Shown piece after piece: positions 36,093-45,758 of a DNA stretch of 64,000 nucleotides. The position numbers and the translations under genes are program-made. The notes below the pieces were generated by a model. That model worked only from the letters and a program-made list of their open reading frames with translations. It searched no databases and had not been told where the DNA came from. The DNA is from Deltaproteobacteria bacterium SG8_13 (GTDB lineage Bacteria; Desulfobacterota; Desulfobacteria; Desulfobacterales; SG8-13): NCBI GenBank assembly GCA_001303025.1, contig LJNK01000009.1, positions 1 to 64,000 of the forward strand, read 5' to 3'. Every line of letters starts with the position of its first letter. The first letter of the stretch is position 1.

Positions 36093-37592
36093 ATGGAAAC
36101 CGTGTTCCAGTCGCTGGGCGTCGTGCTGCAGCCCGGGCACCTGCTGATGCTGCTGTGCGGTGTTGTCATGGGGCTGTCCATCGGCATTCTGCCCGGCCTG
36201 GGAGGCATCGTGGGAATGACCATTTTGCTGCCGGTGATCTACGGCATGGATCCCCACAGTGCCTTCGGTCTGCTGATCGGGATGGTGGCGGTAATTCCCA
36301 CATCGGACACCTTTCCCTCGGTGATGATGGGCATTCCGGGATCTTCGGCCTCCCAGGCGACCATCATGGACGGTTATCCATTGGCCAAAAAAGGGGAGGC
36401 GGCCCGCGCGCTCGGGGCCGCCTTCACCGCTTCGCTGATCGGCGGGCTGTTCGGCGCCCTGGTGCTGACACTGATCATTCCAATCGCCCGACCGCTCGTG
36501 CTGGCGTTCGGTTCCCCGGAGCTGTTCATGCTGGCGCTGCTGGGCATGTCGATGGTCGGGGTGCTTTCGGGCAATCGGCCGATAAAAGGCATCCTGGCAG
36601 CCGGCATAGGGGTGATGATCGGTGCGCTGGGAGACGCGCCGGCAGTGCCTGAATATCGGTACACCTTTGGTATCGATTATCTGATGGACGGGATTCCCCT
36701 TGTGGTTGTCGGTCTGGGTCTTTTCGCATTTCCGGAGATCGTTGACCTGTTGATCAAAGGACGCGCTATTTCAGAAACGACGACCCTCGGCAAGGGCTGG
36801 CTGGACGGCGTCAAGGACACCTTGAAACACAAATTCATCGTCCTTCGGTGCAGCGTCATCGGGGTCATCGTCGGGTTTTTACCCGGCCTGGGCGGATCGG
36901 TGGTCGACTGGATCGCCTACGGGCACATTATCCAGACCTCACGGGACCGGGAAAAGTTCGGCAAGGGCGACATTCGCGGTGTCATCGCCCCGGAGAGCGC
37001 CAACAACGCCAAGGAAGGCGGCGGTCTGATTCCCACCTTTCTCTTCGGTATACCGGGCTCGGGCTCCATGGCGGTGTTTCTCGGTGGCCTGCTGATTCTG
37101 GGAATCCAGCCGGGGCCTTCCATGGTCACCGAAAACGTTGACCTGATCTACACGGCCATCTGGAGCCTGGCGCTGGCCAATGTTATCGGAGCGACGCTGA
37201 GCATCGCCTTGTCCAAGCCGATCACGCGACTGACCGTGATCCCGTTCAGTTACCTGGCGCCGTTTATGGTATTGATCATCACCTTTGCCTGCTATCAGGC
37301 CACCCGCAGCTGGGGGGACCTGGTGGCGCTGCTGCTGATGGGCATTCTCGGCTGGATAATGAAGCAGTACGGCTGGCCCCGGCCGGCGGCGCTGATCGGC
37401 TACGTGCTTTCCGACAACCTGGAAACGTACCTGTTTATCTCTGTCCAGCGTTATGGGGCGGAGTGGCTGACGCGAACCGGCGTGCTCGTTTTGGGCGCCA
37501 TCATCGTTTTTTCGGTCGGGATGGGCATTTTCTTTCAGACCAAGCGCAGGGCCCCTGCATCCGGAGGAGAGCATGGCGAAAAAGCTGCTTAG
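36093..37592 (+). CDS. tctA: Tripartite tricarboxylate transporter large permease TctA
   Basis: The 499-residue polytopic membrane protein has TctA hallmarks: 'GILPGLGGIVGMTILLP' near residue 30, 'MMGIPGSSASQATIMDGYPLAKKGEA' near 75 and the matching second half 'GFLPGLGGSVVDWIAYGH' near 260 with 'LFGIPGSGSMAVFLGGLL' near 315. It forms the cation-coupled transport channel with TctB. It begins 24 bases after tctC and overlaps tctB by 20 bases. Confidence 0.93.
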   Translation: METVFQSLGVVLQPGHLLMLLCGVVMGLSIGILPGLGGIVGMTILLPVIYGMDPHSAFGLLIGMVAVIPTSDTFPSVMMGIPGSSASQATIMDGYPLAKKGEAARALGAAFTASLIGGLFGALVLTLIIPIARPLVLAFGSPELFMLALLGMSMVGVLSGNRPIKGILAAGIGVMIGALGDAPAVPEYRYTFGIDYLMDGIPLVVVGLGLFAFPEIVDLLIKGRAISETTTLGKGWLDGVKDTLKHKFIVLRCSVIGVIVGFLPGLGGSVVDWIAYGHIIQTSRDREKFGKGDIRGVIAPESANNAKEGGGLIPTFLFGIPGSGSMAVFLGGLLILGIQPGPSMVTENVDLIYTAIWSLALANVIGATLSIALSKPITRLTVIPFSYLAPFMVLIITFACYQATRSWGDLVALLLMGILGWIMKQYGWPRPAALIGYVLSDNLETYLFISVQRYGAEWLTRTGVLVLGAIIVFSVGMGIFFQTKRRAPASGGEHGEKAA

Positions 37593-38073
37593 CATACGCA
37601 TCGTTTTTTCCGCCCTGGTTACCCTGGCCTTTGCCTACGGTGTTTACGAAGCGCTCGGGTATGCCTATCTGGCCAAGATATTCCCGCTTTATGTCAGCCT
37701 GGTGCTGTTGGCCGTCGGCCTGATCAATCTGGCACTGGAAATCCGAGACAAATGGAAGGGCGTCGCAGAAGCCAAATCCGGGGGCACAGCCGATCTGGAA
37801 GTGAAGTGGGACATGCAGATGTCCCAGGTGCTGCAAAAGTTCGGCGTCTTTGTCGCCGTCATCATCGTCCTCTACGGCGGGATCTGGTTCATCGGGTATC
37901 CACTGAGCATTACGATCTTCATCATCGTCCTCTACCGCTACGTTGCCGGGACCAAATGGCACTGGGCGCTGGTGGCCGGTGCTGCAGGCTTGGGATTTCT
38001 GGCGCTGGTCTCCAAACTGCTCTACATGGACTGGCCCGAGGGGTTGATAAAGCTGCCCTGGCCGCTGGGCTGA
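37573..38073 (+). CDS. tctB: Tripartite tricarboxylate transporter small permease TctB
   Basis: The 166-residue protein has four predicted transmembrane helices ('IVFSALVTLAFAYGVYEAL', 'PLYVSLVLLAVGLINLAL', 'FGVFVAVIIVLYGGIWFI', 'WALVAGAAGLGFLALV'), the usual TctB topology and length. The start overlaps the tctA end, with a GGAGGAG site inside tctA. The operon order tctC-tctA-tctB differs from the classic tctCBA but is common in environmental genomes. Confidence 0.88.
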   Translation: MAKKLLSIRIVFSALVTLAFAYGVYEALGYAYLAKIFPLYVSLVLLAVGLINLALEIRDKWKGVAEAKSGGTADLEVKWDMQMSQVLQKFGVFVAVIIVLYGGIWFIGYPLSITIFIIVLYRYVAGTKWHWALVAGAAGLGFLALVSKLLYMDWPEGLIKLPWPLG

Positions 38074-38122
38074 AAAGCGGAACATAAGGATCGGACCCCC
38101 CGGTTTTCAATTACCCGAAATT

Positions 38123-38193
38123 CGAAACAAATTTAAAAATCACCCTGCCGATGAGGACTTTCCACCTCAGGTTGATATTTTGAGTTTGTTTCG
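38123..38193 (+). promoter_or_regulatory. Structured leader upstream of aconitase
   Basis: CGAAACAAA (38123-38131) can pair with TTTGTTTCG (38185-38193). Between them TGAGG and CCTCA form an inner hairpin, extended by CTG/CAG pairs. No known riboswitch class is recognised. It may be a tctB terminator, an operator or a leader controlling the aconitase gene 48 bases downstream. Confidence 0.35.
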
Positions 38194-38240
38194 GATTTTG
38201 TGTCTCGTACTTCGACCTATTGAATTGCAAGGGAGGACTC

Positions 38241-40988
38241 ATGAAAAAAGAAAACTATCTTCGTCAGATCAAAGTGGGGCGAAGAAATGTACACTTCTTC
38301 AGCATTCAGCAACTCGAAGAAGAAGGGGTTGCAGACATCGGGCGACTGCCGTTTTCGATCCGCATACTGGTGGAAAACCTGTTGCGGAAGATGGACGGAC
38401 GAATCGTGCGGGAAGAAGACTTGCACAACATCGCCGGCTGGCAGAAGCGCTACCAAGAGCCGGTGGAGATTCCCTATCATCCGGCCCGGGTGCTGATGCA
38501 GGATTTCACCGGTGTTCCGGCCGTAGTGGACCTGGCGGCCATGCGCGATGCGATGAAAAGCCTGGGCGGTGATCCGAAAAAAGTCAATCCCCTGGTTCCG
38601 GTCGATCTGATCGCGGATCACTCCGTCCAGGTGGACTGCTACGGTACCGATGATGCAGTGGTGCAGAACGTGGCCAAAGAATACGAGCGCAACAGCGAAC
38701 GGTACGCCCTGCTCAAGTGGGCCCAGCGAAGCTTTGACAACTTCAAGGTGGTTCCGCCCCGGTCGGGCATCTGCCACCAGGTCAACCTCGAATATCTCGG
38801 GCAGGTGGTAATCGCGGCCAAGCAGGGACGCAAAACTCTCGCCTATCCGGACACCCTGGTGGGTCTCGATTCCCACACCACCATGATCGACGCGCTCGGA
38901 GTGATGGGATGGGGAGTCGGCGGCATCGAGGCCGAAGCGGTCATGCTGGGGCAGCCTTACTATATGACCATTCCCCAGGTGATCGGTGTAAAAATGATCG
39001 GCTGCCTGCTGCCGGGGGTGACCGCTACGGACCTGGTTCTGACGGTTACCGAGATGCTCAGAAATTACGGGGTGGTGGAAAAGTTCGTGGAATACTTCGG
39101 GCCGGGGCTGAAAAACCTTTCGATCCCGGACCGCGCTACTATCTCCAACATGACACCGGAATACGGTGCCACCCTCGGCATCTTTCCGGTGGACGAAAAA
39201 ACCGTCGAATATCTGCAGGTGACCAACCGCAAGCAGCAGGCCGCCCTGGTGGAGGCGTACACCAAGGCCAACCGGTTGTTTTATACCGACGACCATCAGG
39301 CCGAATACACCGATGTGCTGGAGCTGGATCTCTCTGCGGTGGAGCCCTGCGTATCCGGCCCGGCGCGACCCCAGGACCGCATTCCGCTGAAAAGGTTGAA
39401 GAAAAAGTTTGCCGACATCCTCGGCTGTGAATATGAACGCGACGCGGAACTCGCCAATATCTCCCGGTTCCACGAAGAATCCGGCAGCCGGACCACCCGG
39501 GCAACCAATTGCCTGCCGCTGACCGAGTATCACTGCGATCTGGAGCTCGGCGGCACTCCCGTCAAGCTGGGCAACGGCAGCATTGTCATTGCGGCAATTA
39601 CTTCCTGTACCAACACCTCTAACCCGTCCGTGCTGCTGGGCGCCGGACTGCTGGCCCGCAATGCCGTTCGCCGGGGTCTGAAAGTGCCCGCTTTTGTCAA
39701 AACCTCCCTGGCGCCGGGTTCCAAGGTCGTTATCCGGTACCTGGAAGACGCTGGGTTGATGCCCTATCTGGAAGCCCTGGGTTTCCATCTGGCAGCCTTC
39801 GGCTGCACCACATGTATCGGCAACAGCGGTCCACTGCACCCGGAGATTGAAAAAGCGGTGCTCGACAACGACCTGAACGTGGCCGCGGTGCTTTCCGGAA
39901 ACCGCAACTTCGAGGCTCGCATCCATCAGCTGATCAAATCGAACTTTCTGGCTTCGCCGATGCTGGTGGTGGCCTTCGCCCTGGCCGGTCACATCGACAT
40001 CGACCTGGGTTACGAACCGGTGGGACTGGATCCCAACGGCCGACCGGTATACCTGGACGACATCTGGCCGCAAAATGCCGAGATCGACGAACTGGTGAAC
40101 AAACATGTTAAAAAAGAGTTTTACAAAATCGAATACGGCCGCATATTCGACGGGGACGAGTTCTGGCGAGCGCTGCCCGATGTGACCAGCGTCACCTACG
40201 CATGGGACGAAAAGTCGACTTACATCAAAAACCCGCCGTACTTCGAGAATTTCGACATGCAGGCCGCTCGTACCACCGATGTCGAAGGTGCCCGGGTGTT
40301 GGCGGTCGTAGGAGACACGGTCACCACCGACCATATCTCCCCGGCAGGCGCTATACCCAAAGACTACCCCGCCGGAAAATACCTGGTTTCCAAGGGAGTG
40401 CAGCCGGCGGAGTTCAACTCCTACGGGTCACGGCGCGGCAATCACGAAGTGATGATGCGCGGTTCCTTCGGCAACATCCGCTTGAAAAACAAGCTGGTGG
40501 GAGACAAAGAGGGCAGTTACACTGTCAGGTTTCCGGAAGGCATTGAGGCGTACATCTACGACGCTGCCATGGCTTATCAGGCGCAAAACGTTCCCCTGCT
40601 GGTTCTCGGAGGAAAGGAATATGGAGCCGGGTCGTCCCGGGATTGGGCTGCCAAGGGCTCCAACCTGCTGGGAGTGAAAGCAGTGATCACCCGGTCCTTC
40701 GAGCGGATTCACCGCAGCAACCTGATCGGCATGGGCGTTCTGCCATGCATATTTAAGGAGGGGCAGAGTGCGGAAAGCCTCGGGCTGGACGGCTCTGAGA
40801 CATTTTTCATCGGTGGCATCGCCGACATCACACCGCGCAAGATGTTGCCGGTAAAAGCGGTCAAGGCCGACGGCGGTGCAGTCGAGTTCGAAGTGCTGGC
40901 CCGACTCGACACCGAAGTCGAGGTGGATTACTTCAAAAACGGCGGCATTCTGCCCTACGTGCTGCGGAAGATGATCAAAGAGAAGTAA
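38241..40988 (+). CDS. acnA: Aconitate hydratase (AcnA/IRP type)
   Basis: The 915-residue enzyme has the AcnA order of domains. Landmarks are 'RILVENLLRKMDG' near the N-terminus, 'HQVNLEYLGQVV' near 185, 'YPDTLVGLDSHTTMIDALGVMGWGVGGIEAEA' around 205-235, and cluster ligands in 'ITSCTNTSNPS' near 455 and 'GCTTCIGNSGPL' near 520-530. The C-terminal swivel domain has 'GDTVTTDHISPAG' and 'GGKEYGAGSSRDWAAKG'. It converts cis-aconitate, citrate and isocitrate. ATG 38241 follows GGGAGG; the frame is open to 38220. Placement behind tcuAB and tctCAB suggests it takes imported tricarballylate or aconitate to isocitrate, while possibly also serving the central cycle. Confidence 0.95.
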   Translation: MKKENYLRQIKVGRRNVHFFSIQQLEEEGVADIGRLPFSIRILVENLLRKMDGRIVREEDLHNIAGWQKRYQEPVEIPYHPARVLMQDFTGVPAVVDLAAMRDAMKSLGGDPKKVNPLVPVDLIADHSVQVDCYGTDDAVVQNVAKEYERNSERYALLKWAQRSFDNFKVVPPRSGICHQVNLEYLGQVVIAAKQGRKTLAYPDTLVGLDSHTTMIDALGVMGWGVGGIEAEAVMLGQPYYMTIPQVIGVKMIGCLLPGVTATDLVLTVTEMLRNYGVVEKFVEYFGPGLKNLSIPDRATISNMTPEYGATLGIFPVDEKTVEYLQVTNRKQQAALVEAYTKANRLFYTDDHQAEYTDVLELDLSAVEPCVSGPARPQDRIPLKRLKKKFADILGCEYERDAELANISRFHEESGSRTTRATNCLPLTEYHCDLELGGTPVKLGNGSIVIAAITSCTNTSNPSVLLGAGLLARNAVRRGLKVPAFVKTSLAPGSKVVIRYLEDAGLMPYLEALGFHLAAFGCTTCIGNSGPLHPEIEKAVLDNDLNVAAVLSGNRNFEARIHQLIKSNFLASPMLVVAFALAGHIDIDLGYEPVGLDPNGRPVYLDDIWPQNAEIDELVNKHVKKEFYKIEYGRIFDGDEFWRALPDVTSVTYAWDEKSTYIKNPPYFENFDMQAARTTDVEGARVLAVVGDTVTTDHISPAGAIPKDYPAGKYLVSKGVQPAEFNSYGSRRGNHEVMMRGSFGNIRLKNKLVGDKEGSYTVRFPEGIEAYIYDAAMAYQAQNVPLLVLGGKEYGAGSSRDWAAKGSNLLGVKAVITRSFERIHRSNLIGMGVLPCIFKEGQSAESLGLDGSETFFIGGIADITPRKMLPVKAVKADGGAVEFEVLARLDTEVEVDYFKNGGILPYVLRKMIKEK

Positions 40989-41052
40989 TGCATTTCTAAC
41001 TGCCAGCGGTCGCTGAACCTCGATCTGCAGCGAAGGTTGTCCTCGCTGCTGG

Positions 41053-43833
41053 TCAGTGCACTTTTTCAGGCCGAATGTTCTTGCCGTCGCGCACCGGGGC
41101 GTCGGGGACCCGTGCCACTTTGATCGATGCCACCTTAAACTCGGGTATCTTGGCAGTGGGGTCAACGGCCGGATTCGTGAGCATGTTCGCCGGCGCCTCG
41201 TGCCAGTGGAAAGCCATGAAAGCCAGACCGTTGGGGACCCTCCGGTCCCTGCGCACCCGGGTGAGAATTTCCCCTCTGCGTGAACTCAGGCGCAGCAGAT
41301 CGCCTTCCGCCACCCCCATCCGGGCGGCATCGTCCGGACTGATGTCCACGTGGCTTTCCGGCTCCAGGGCTTCCAGGACCTGCGATCGGCGGCTCATGCT
41401 GCCGGTGTGAAAGTGCTCCAGCAACCGCCCGGTGGTCAGCACCATGGGGTATTCCTCCGAGGGCTCCTCCGCCGCCGGCCGGTAGGGTACCGCGTGGAAT
41501 TTGCCCTTGCCGCGGGTGAAGTGGTCTACATGCAGCCGGGCCGTTCCTGCATGGGTGTCATCCCAGCAGGGCCACTGCAGTCCGTCTGCAGACGCAAGCC
41601 GCGAATGTCGCATGCCACCGTAAATGGGGGTGAGTTCGACAATCTCTTCCATGATGGCGGCACTGGAGGCATATGCCATCGGATACCCCAACCGGGTTGC
41701 GATGTCGACGATGATCTGCCAGTCCTGCCGGGCGGTACCGGGCGGATCCAGGGCTTTGCGCAGCAGCTGGACCCGGCGTTCCGTGTTGGTGAATGTGCCG
41801 TCCTTTTCGGCAAAGCTGGTCGCCGGTAGAATTACATCGGCCAACAGGGCCGTTTCGGTCAGAAAGATATCCTGGACGGCCAGAAACTGCAGTTTACTGA
41901 TGGCATGCCGGGCGTGGGCCAGATCGGGTTCGCTCATCAGAGGGTTCTCTCCCATGATGTACATGCCCTGCAGCTCCTGCCTGTCGGCCGCCTCCACCAT
42001 GACGGTTAACGGAATGCCGGGTTCGCCGTTCAGCTCAACCCCCCAGGCCCTGCTGAACTTGGCCTGCACCGTAGGATCGCCGACCTTTTGATAGCCGGGA
42101 TAGACATTGGGCAGGGCGCCCATATCGCAAGCTCCCTGCACGTTGTTTTGCCCCCTCAGGGGAGAAAAACCGGTTCCTTTCCGGCCCATGTTGCCGGTGA
42201 GCATCAGAAGGTTGGCAATCGACTTCACGTTGTCGACACCGGTGGTGTGTTGGGTGATTCCCATACCGTAGACCACCACCGCAGCGGATGCCCGCCCGAA
42301 GATCTCGGCCGCCTGCCGGATCTTTTCTGCCGCAACGCCGGTGATCGATTGGACGGCCTCCGGCGTATACGGTTTCAAACTTTCTGCAAAGGATTCGAAG
42401 TCTTCACAGCGCTGCCGGATGAACTCCGCGTCGTGTTGTCCGCCGGTGACGATTTCGTGCATCAGGCCGTTTAGAAGGGCCACGTCCGTACCCGGCCGGT
42501 GGCACAAGTGCAGTGAGGCGACCTGCGTCAGTTCCGTGGCGCGCGGATCGGCCACGATCAGCCGAGCGCCGTTTTCTCTGATGTTCTGCTTGATGTGCCT
42601 GGCGATAATAGGGTGGCATTCGGTGGTGTTGGAGCCGATCACCAGGATCGACTCGGCAAGGGCAATGTCGGAGATCGAATTGCTCATGGCACCGTCGCCA
42701 AAAGCGGCAAGGGCGGCCACCACGGTGGAGGCGTGACACAGACGTGCACAGTGATCCACGTTATTGGTGCCAAGAACGGCGCGGGCGAATTTCTGAAGCA
42801 GGTAATTTTCCTCGTTGGTGCACTTGGCCGAGCTGAGGACGCCCAGGCTGCCGGCACCTGCGCTGTCTCCGATTTCCTGCAAACGTCGGGCGACAAGCTC
42901 CAGTGCTTCCTCCCAGGTGGCCGTTCGAAAGATATCGGAGATTTCCGTGATTTCTTCGGCGCGGATCGACCGGGGCATACCTTCTTTTCGGATCAAAGGC
43001 TGGGTCAACCTGTCGGGATGATTGACAAAGTCGAGGCCGAATCGGCCCTTGACGCACAAACCGCCCTGGCTGACCGGGCTGTCGACATCCCCCCTGGCCC
43101 GGACGATCCGGTTACCGCGGATTCCCAATTGGATGGAGCAGCCGACGCCGCAAAACGGGCAGAGTGTTTTTATCTCCCGCTGGGGGATAACCAGATTCTT
43201 GGGGATCAGGGCACCGGTCGGGCAGCGCTGTACGCACTCTCCACACGTCTGGCAGATCGATTCCGCCCAGGGCTTGCCGGCGAATGTGCTGACCCGGACA
43301 TGATACCCGCGACCAGCCAAATCGATGGCTCCCAACCCCTGGATTTCATCGCATACCCGCACGCATTTGCCGCAAAGGATGCATTTGTTGGGGTCAAAAT
43401 CGAAGGCCGGGTTGGAGGTGTCCAGCGGTTTGTCAACCGCGGGGCGGCGCAGCCGATCGATGGACTGCTTTTCGACACCCAGGTAACGGGCTACCTCCAG
43501 CAGTTCGCATTCGTCGCTTTTGAAACAGGTCAGGCAATCGACAGGATGATCAGCGATCGCCAGTTCCACGATCCCGCGCCGTATCCGCTGGATTTCTTCG
43601 GTTTCGGTGGCGACTACCATCCCTTCCTGGACCGGAGTTGTGCAGGAGGTAGGCCAACCGCGCAGACCTTCGATTTGCACGATGCAGAGTCTGCAGGCCC
43701 CGTAAGGTTTGAGGTATGGATCGTGGCAGAGCGTCGGTACATAGATTCCGGCTTTCCGGGCGGCCTCCAGTACGGTCGCTCCTGCCGGCACACTGACCTT
43801 GCGGCCATCGATGGTTATTCGAAGCTTTTTCAC
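41053..43833 (-). CDS. fdhA: NAD(P)-linked formate dehydrogenase alpha subunit (molybdo/tungsto-bis-MGD, Cys type)
   Basis: The 926 residues hold, in order, a [2Fe-2S] domain ('CHDPYLKPYGACRLC'), a His-Cys3 cluster ('HPVDCLTCFKSDEC'), two 4Fe-4S clusters ('CILCGKCVRVC', 'CQTCGECVQRCPTG'), the molybdopterin 4Fe-4S motif 'CPFCGVGC' near residue 225 and the active-site segment 'DHCARLCHASTV' near 365. Many formate dehydrogenases have selenocysteine at that last position; here it is Cys. A molydopterin-binding end domain ('HFHTGSMSRRSQVLEAL') closes the chain. It is last in an operon after NuoE-like and NuoF-like genes, so the complex should couple formate oxidation to NAD(P), possibly with ferredoxin. 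Confidence 0.92.
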   Translation of the reverse strand: MKKLRITIDGRKVSVPAGATVLEAARKAGIYVPTLCHDPYLKPYGACRLCIVQIEGLRGWPTSCTTPVQEGMVVATETEEIQRIRRGIVELAIADHPVDCLTCFKSDECELLEVARYLGVEKQSIDRLRRPAVDKPLDTSNPAFDFDPNKCILCGKCVRVCDEIQGLGAIDLAGRGYHVRVSTFAGKPWAESICQTCGECVQRCPTGALIPKNLVIPQREIKTLCPFCGVGCSIQLGIRGNRIVRARGDVDSPVSQGGLCVKGRFGLDFVNHPDRLTQPLIRKEGMPRSIRAEEITEISDIFRTATWEEALELVARRLQEIGDSAGAGSLGVLSSAKCTNEENYLLQKFARAVLGTNNVDHCARLCHASTVVAALAAFGDGAMSNSISDIALAESILVIGSNTTECHPIIARHIKQNIRENGARLIVADPRATELTQVASLHLCHRPGTDVALLNGLMHEIVTGGQHDAEFIRQRCEDFESFAESLKPYTPEAVQSITGVAAEKIRQAAEIFGRASAAVVVYGMGITQHTTGVDNVKSIANLLMLTGNMGRKGTGFSPLRGQNNVQGACDMGALPNVYPGYQKVGDPTVQAKFSRAWGVELNGEPGIPLTVMVEAADRQELQGMYIMGENPLMSEPDLAHARHAISKLQFLAVQDIFLTETALLADVILPATSFAEKDGTFTNTERRVQLLRKALDPPGTARQDWQIIVDIATRLGYPMAYASSAAIMEEIVELTPIYGGMRHSRLASADGLQWPCWDDTHAGTARLHVDHFTRGKGKFHAVPYRPAAEEPSEEYPMVLTTGRLLEHFHTGSMSRRSQVLEALEPESHVDISPDDAARMGVAEGDLLRLSSRRGEILTRVRRDRRVPNGLAFMAFHWHEAPANMLTNPAVDPTAKIPEFKVASIKVARVPDAPVRDGKNIRPEKVH

Positions 43834-43886
43834 GTCGGACCTCCTCCGGCTAGAGTAGGGGTGCTGGTTCGAATGTTGTTACAGTG

Positions 43887-45737
43887 CTACAGAATTGCGA
43901 CCGCCTGCTGCTTGCAGGATTGGTAACAGATGCCGCATTTGGTGCACTTGGTCGAATCAATCCGGTGCGGCTCTTTCTTTTTGCCGCTGATCGCTCCGGT
44001 GGAACACCTGCGCAGACACACCCCGCACCCGTTGCACAGTTCTTCATTGATTTCATAATGAAACAGGGGTTTACAGGCGCCGGCGTTGCATTTGTGACGC
44101 AGTACATGGTCTTCATATTCGTCCTTGAAGTAGCGCAGCGTGGTCTGGACGGGATTGGGCGCCGTCTGACCCAGACCGCACAGAGAGCCTTTCTGTACGG
44201 TTTCGCTCAAATCTGCGAGCAGATCGATGTCGGCCGGCGTTCCGTTGCCTGCGCAGATGTCCTCTAAAATGTCGAGCATCTGGTGTGTGCCCAGGCGGCA
44301 GGGCAGGCACTTGCCGCACGACTCGGCTTGGGTGAAGGTCAAAAAGTAGCGGGCCATGTCCACCATGCAGGTGTCCTGATCCATCACCACCATTCCACCG
44401 GAACCCATGATCGATCCGACCGAGGCCAACGATTCATAGTCCACCGTCAGGTCGAAACGCTCGGCGGGGATGCAGCCGCCGGAAGGCCCACCGGTTTGTA
44501 CGCCCTTGATCTGCTTGCCTTTGGGTCCGCCGCCGCCGATACTGTAGATGATTTCTCGCAGCTCCATTCCCATGGGCACTTCGATCAACCCGGTGCGTTG
44601 CACCTTACCGGCCAGTGAGAATGTTTTGGTTCCTTTGCTTTTTTCGGTACCGAATCCCGCGTACCAACTGGCGCCGTTTTGTAAAATGGCCGACACGTTG
44701 CTGAAGGTTTCCACATTGTTGATATTGGTGGGTTTGCCCCACAGGCCGGATTGGGCAGGAAAGGGCGGTCTGGCGTGCGGCATGCCGCGGCGCCCCATAA
44801 TGGAGGCCATCAGGGCGGTCTCTTCACCGCACACAAAGGCACCGGCCCCCTCCTTGATCTGGATGTCGAAACGGAATTTGCTGTTCAGCACCGCGTCGCC
44901 CAGCAGCCCGCATGCGTGCATGTCCGCCAACGCTTTGATCAACCGCTCGATAGCCAGAGGATATTCGGCCCGCACGTAAATGAAACCTTGTGCGGCTCCG
45001 ATGGCATAGGCCCCGATAAGCATCCCCTCCAGAACGGCGTGGGGGTCTCCTTCGAGAAGTGCCCGGTCCATGAAGGCTCCCGGATCACCCTCGTCGGCAT
45101 TGCACACGATGGTGCTGGTGTCTTTCAATGAATTGCGGGCAAATTCCCATTTCAGGCCGGTGGGGAAGCCTGCACCTCCCCGGCCCCGGAGACCGGAGGC
45201 TTTCACTTCCTCGATCACCTCCGCCGGGCTCATGTCTAAAGCACGCTGCAGGCCGGAATACCCTCTTCTGGCGATGTAGTGGTCGATGTTGCCCGGGTCG
45301 ATCAGACCGCAGTTGCGCAGGGCGATGCGCACTTGAGCGCCCAACATGGGGTGCTCCTCAAAAGTGGGTATCCCGTCAATTCGGTCCTTGCCGATGCTGC
45401 AGACACTCCATTTGGCACACGGATCATCTTCCATGAGGTAGCGTTTCAGTATTTTCTGCGTTTTATCCGGCGTCAAATTGCCGTATACGATAAAGGGGCG
45501 GCCTGGTTTGCGGACCGCCATCAACGGCTCCAGGTAGCACATGCCGATACAACCGACTTCCATCGTCCGGGCAAGGAGTTTGAGTTCTTTCAGCGTCTGC
45601 TGGACGCTGCGCATAATGTCGTCCGCACCGGAGGCCCTGCCGCAAGTCCCCATCCCTAACTGGATCAGGGGTTGGGGCAGGTTCTCCAGCCAATCCCATT
45701 GCTTTTCGGCCTTTGCTTTTATTGCGCTGTAGCTCAT
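43887..45737 (-). CDS. NuoF/HndC-like flavin subunit of formate dehydrogenase complex
   Basis: The 616 residues hold an N-terminal thioredoxin-like [2Fe-2S] region ('MGTCGRASGADD', 'VGCIGMCYLEP') and the NADH/FMN core ('LRGRGGAGFPTGLKWEF' near residue 170, 'NADEGDPGAFMDRALLEGD' near 210). A 4Fe-4S site 'ESCGKCLPCRLGTHQM' lies near 460, and two C-terminal ferredoxin clusters are 'CNGCGVCLRRCSTG' and 'CTKCGICYQSCKQ'. This is the HndC/HydB-like form of NuoF seen in NAD(P)-reducing and electron-bifurcating hydrogenases and formate dehydrogenases. It lies between the REC-NuoE fusion and fdhA genes. Confidence 0.92.
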   Translation of the reverse strand: MSYSAIKAKAEKQWDWLENLPQPLIQLGMGTCGRASGADDIMRSVQQTLKELKLLARTMEVGCIGMCYLEPLMAVRKPGRPFIVYGNLTPDKTQKILKRYLMEDDPCAKWSVCSIGKDRIDGIPTFEEHPMLGAQVRIALRNCGLIDPGNIDHYIARRGYSGLQRALDMSPAEVIEEVKASGLRGRGGAGFPTGLKWEFARNSLKDTSTIVCNADEGDPGAFMDRALLEGDPHAVLEGMLIGAYAIGAAQGFIYVRAEYPLAIERLIKALADMHACGLLGDAVLNSKFRFDIQIKEGAGAFVCGEETALMASIMGRRGMPHARPPFPAQSGLWGKPTNINNVETFSNVSAILQNGASWYAGFGTEKSKGTKTFSLAGKVQRTGLIEVPMGMELREIIYSIGGGGPKGKQIKGVQTGGPSGGCIPAERFDLTVDYESLASVGSIMGSGGMVVMDQDTCMVDMARYFLTFTQAESCGKCLPCRLGTHQMLDILEDICAGNGTPADIDLLADLSETVQKGSLCGLGQTAPNPVQTTLRYFKDEYEDHVLRHKCNAGACKPLFHYEINEELCNGCGVCLRRCSTGAISGKKKEPHRIDSTKCTKCGICYQSCKQQAVAIL

Positions 45738-45758
45738 TTTGACCTCTCCTGTTGGCCG

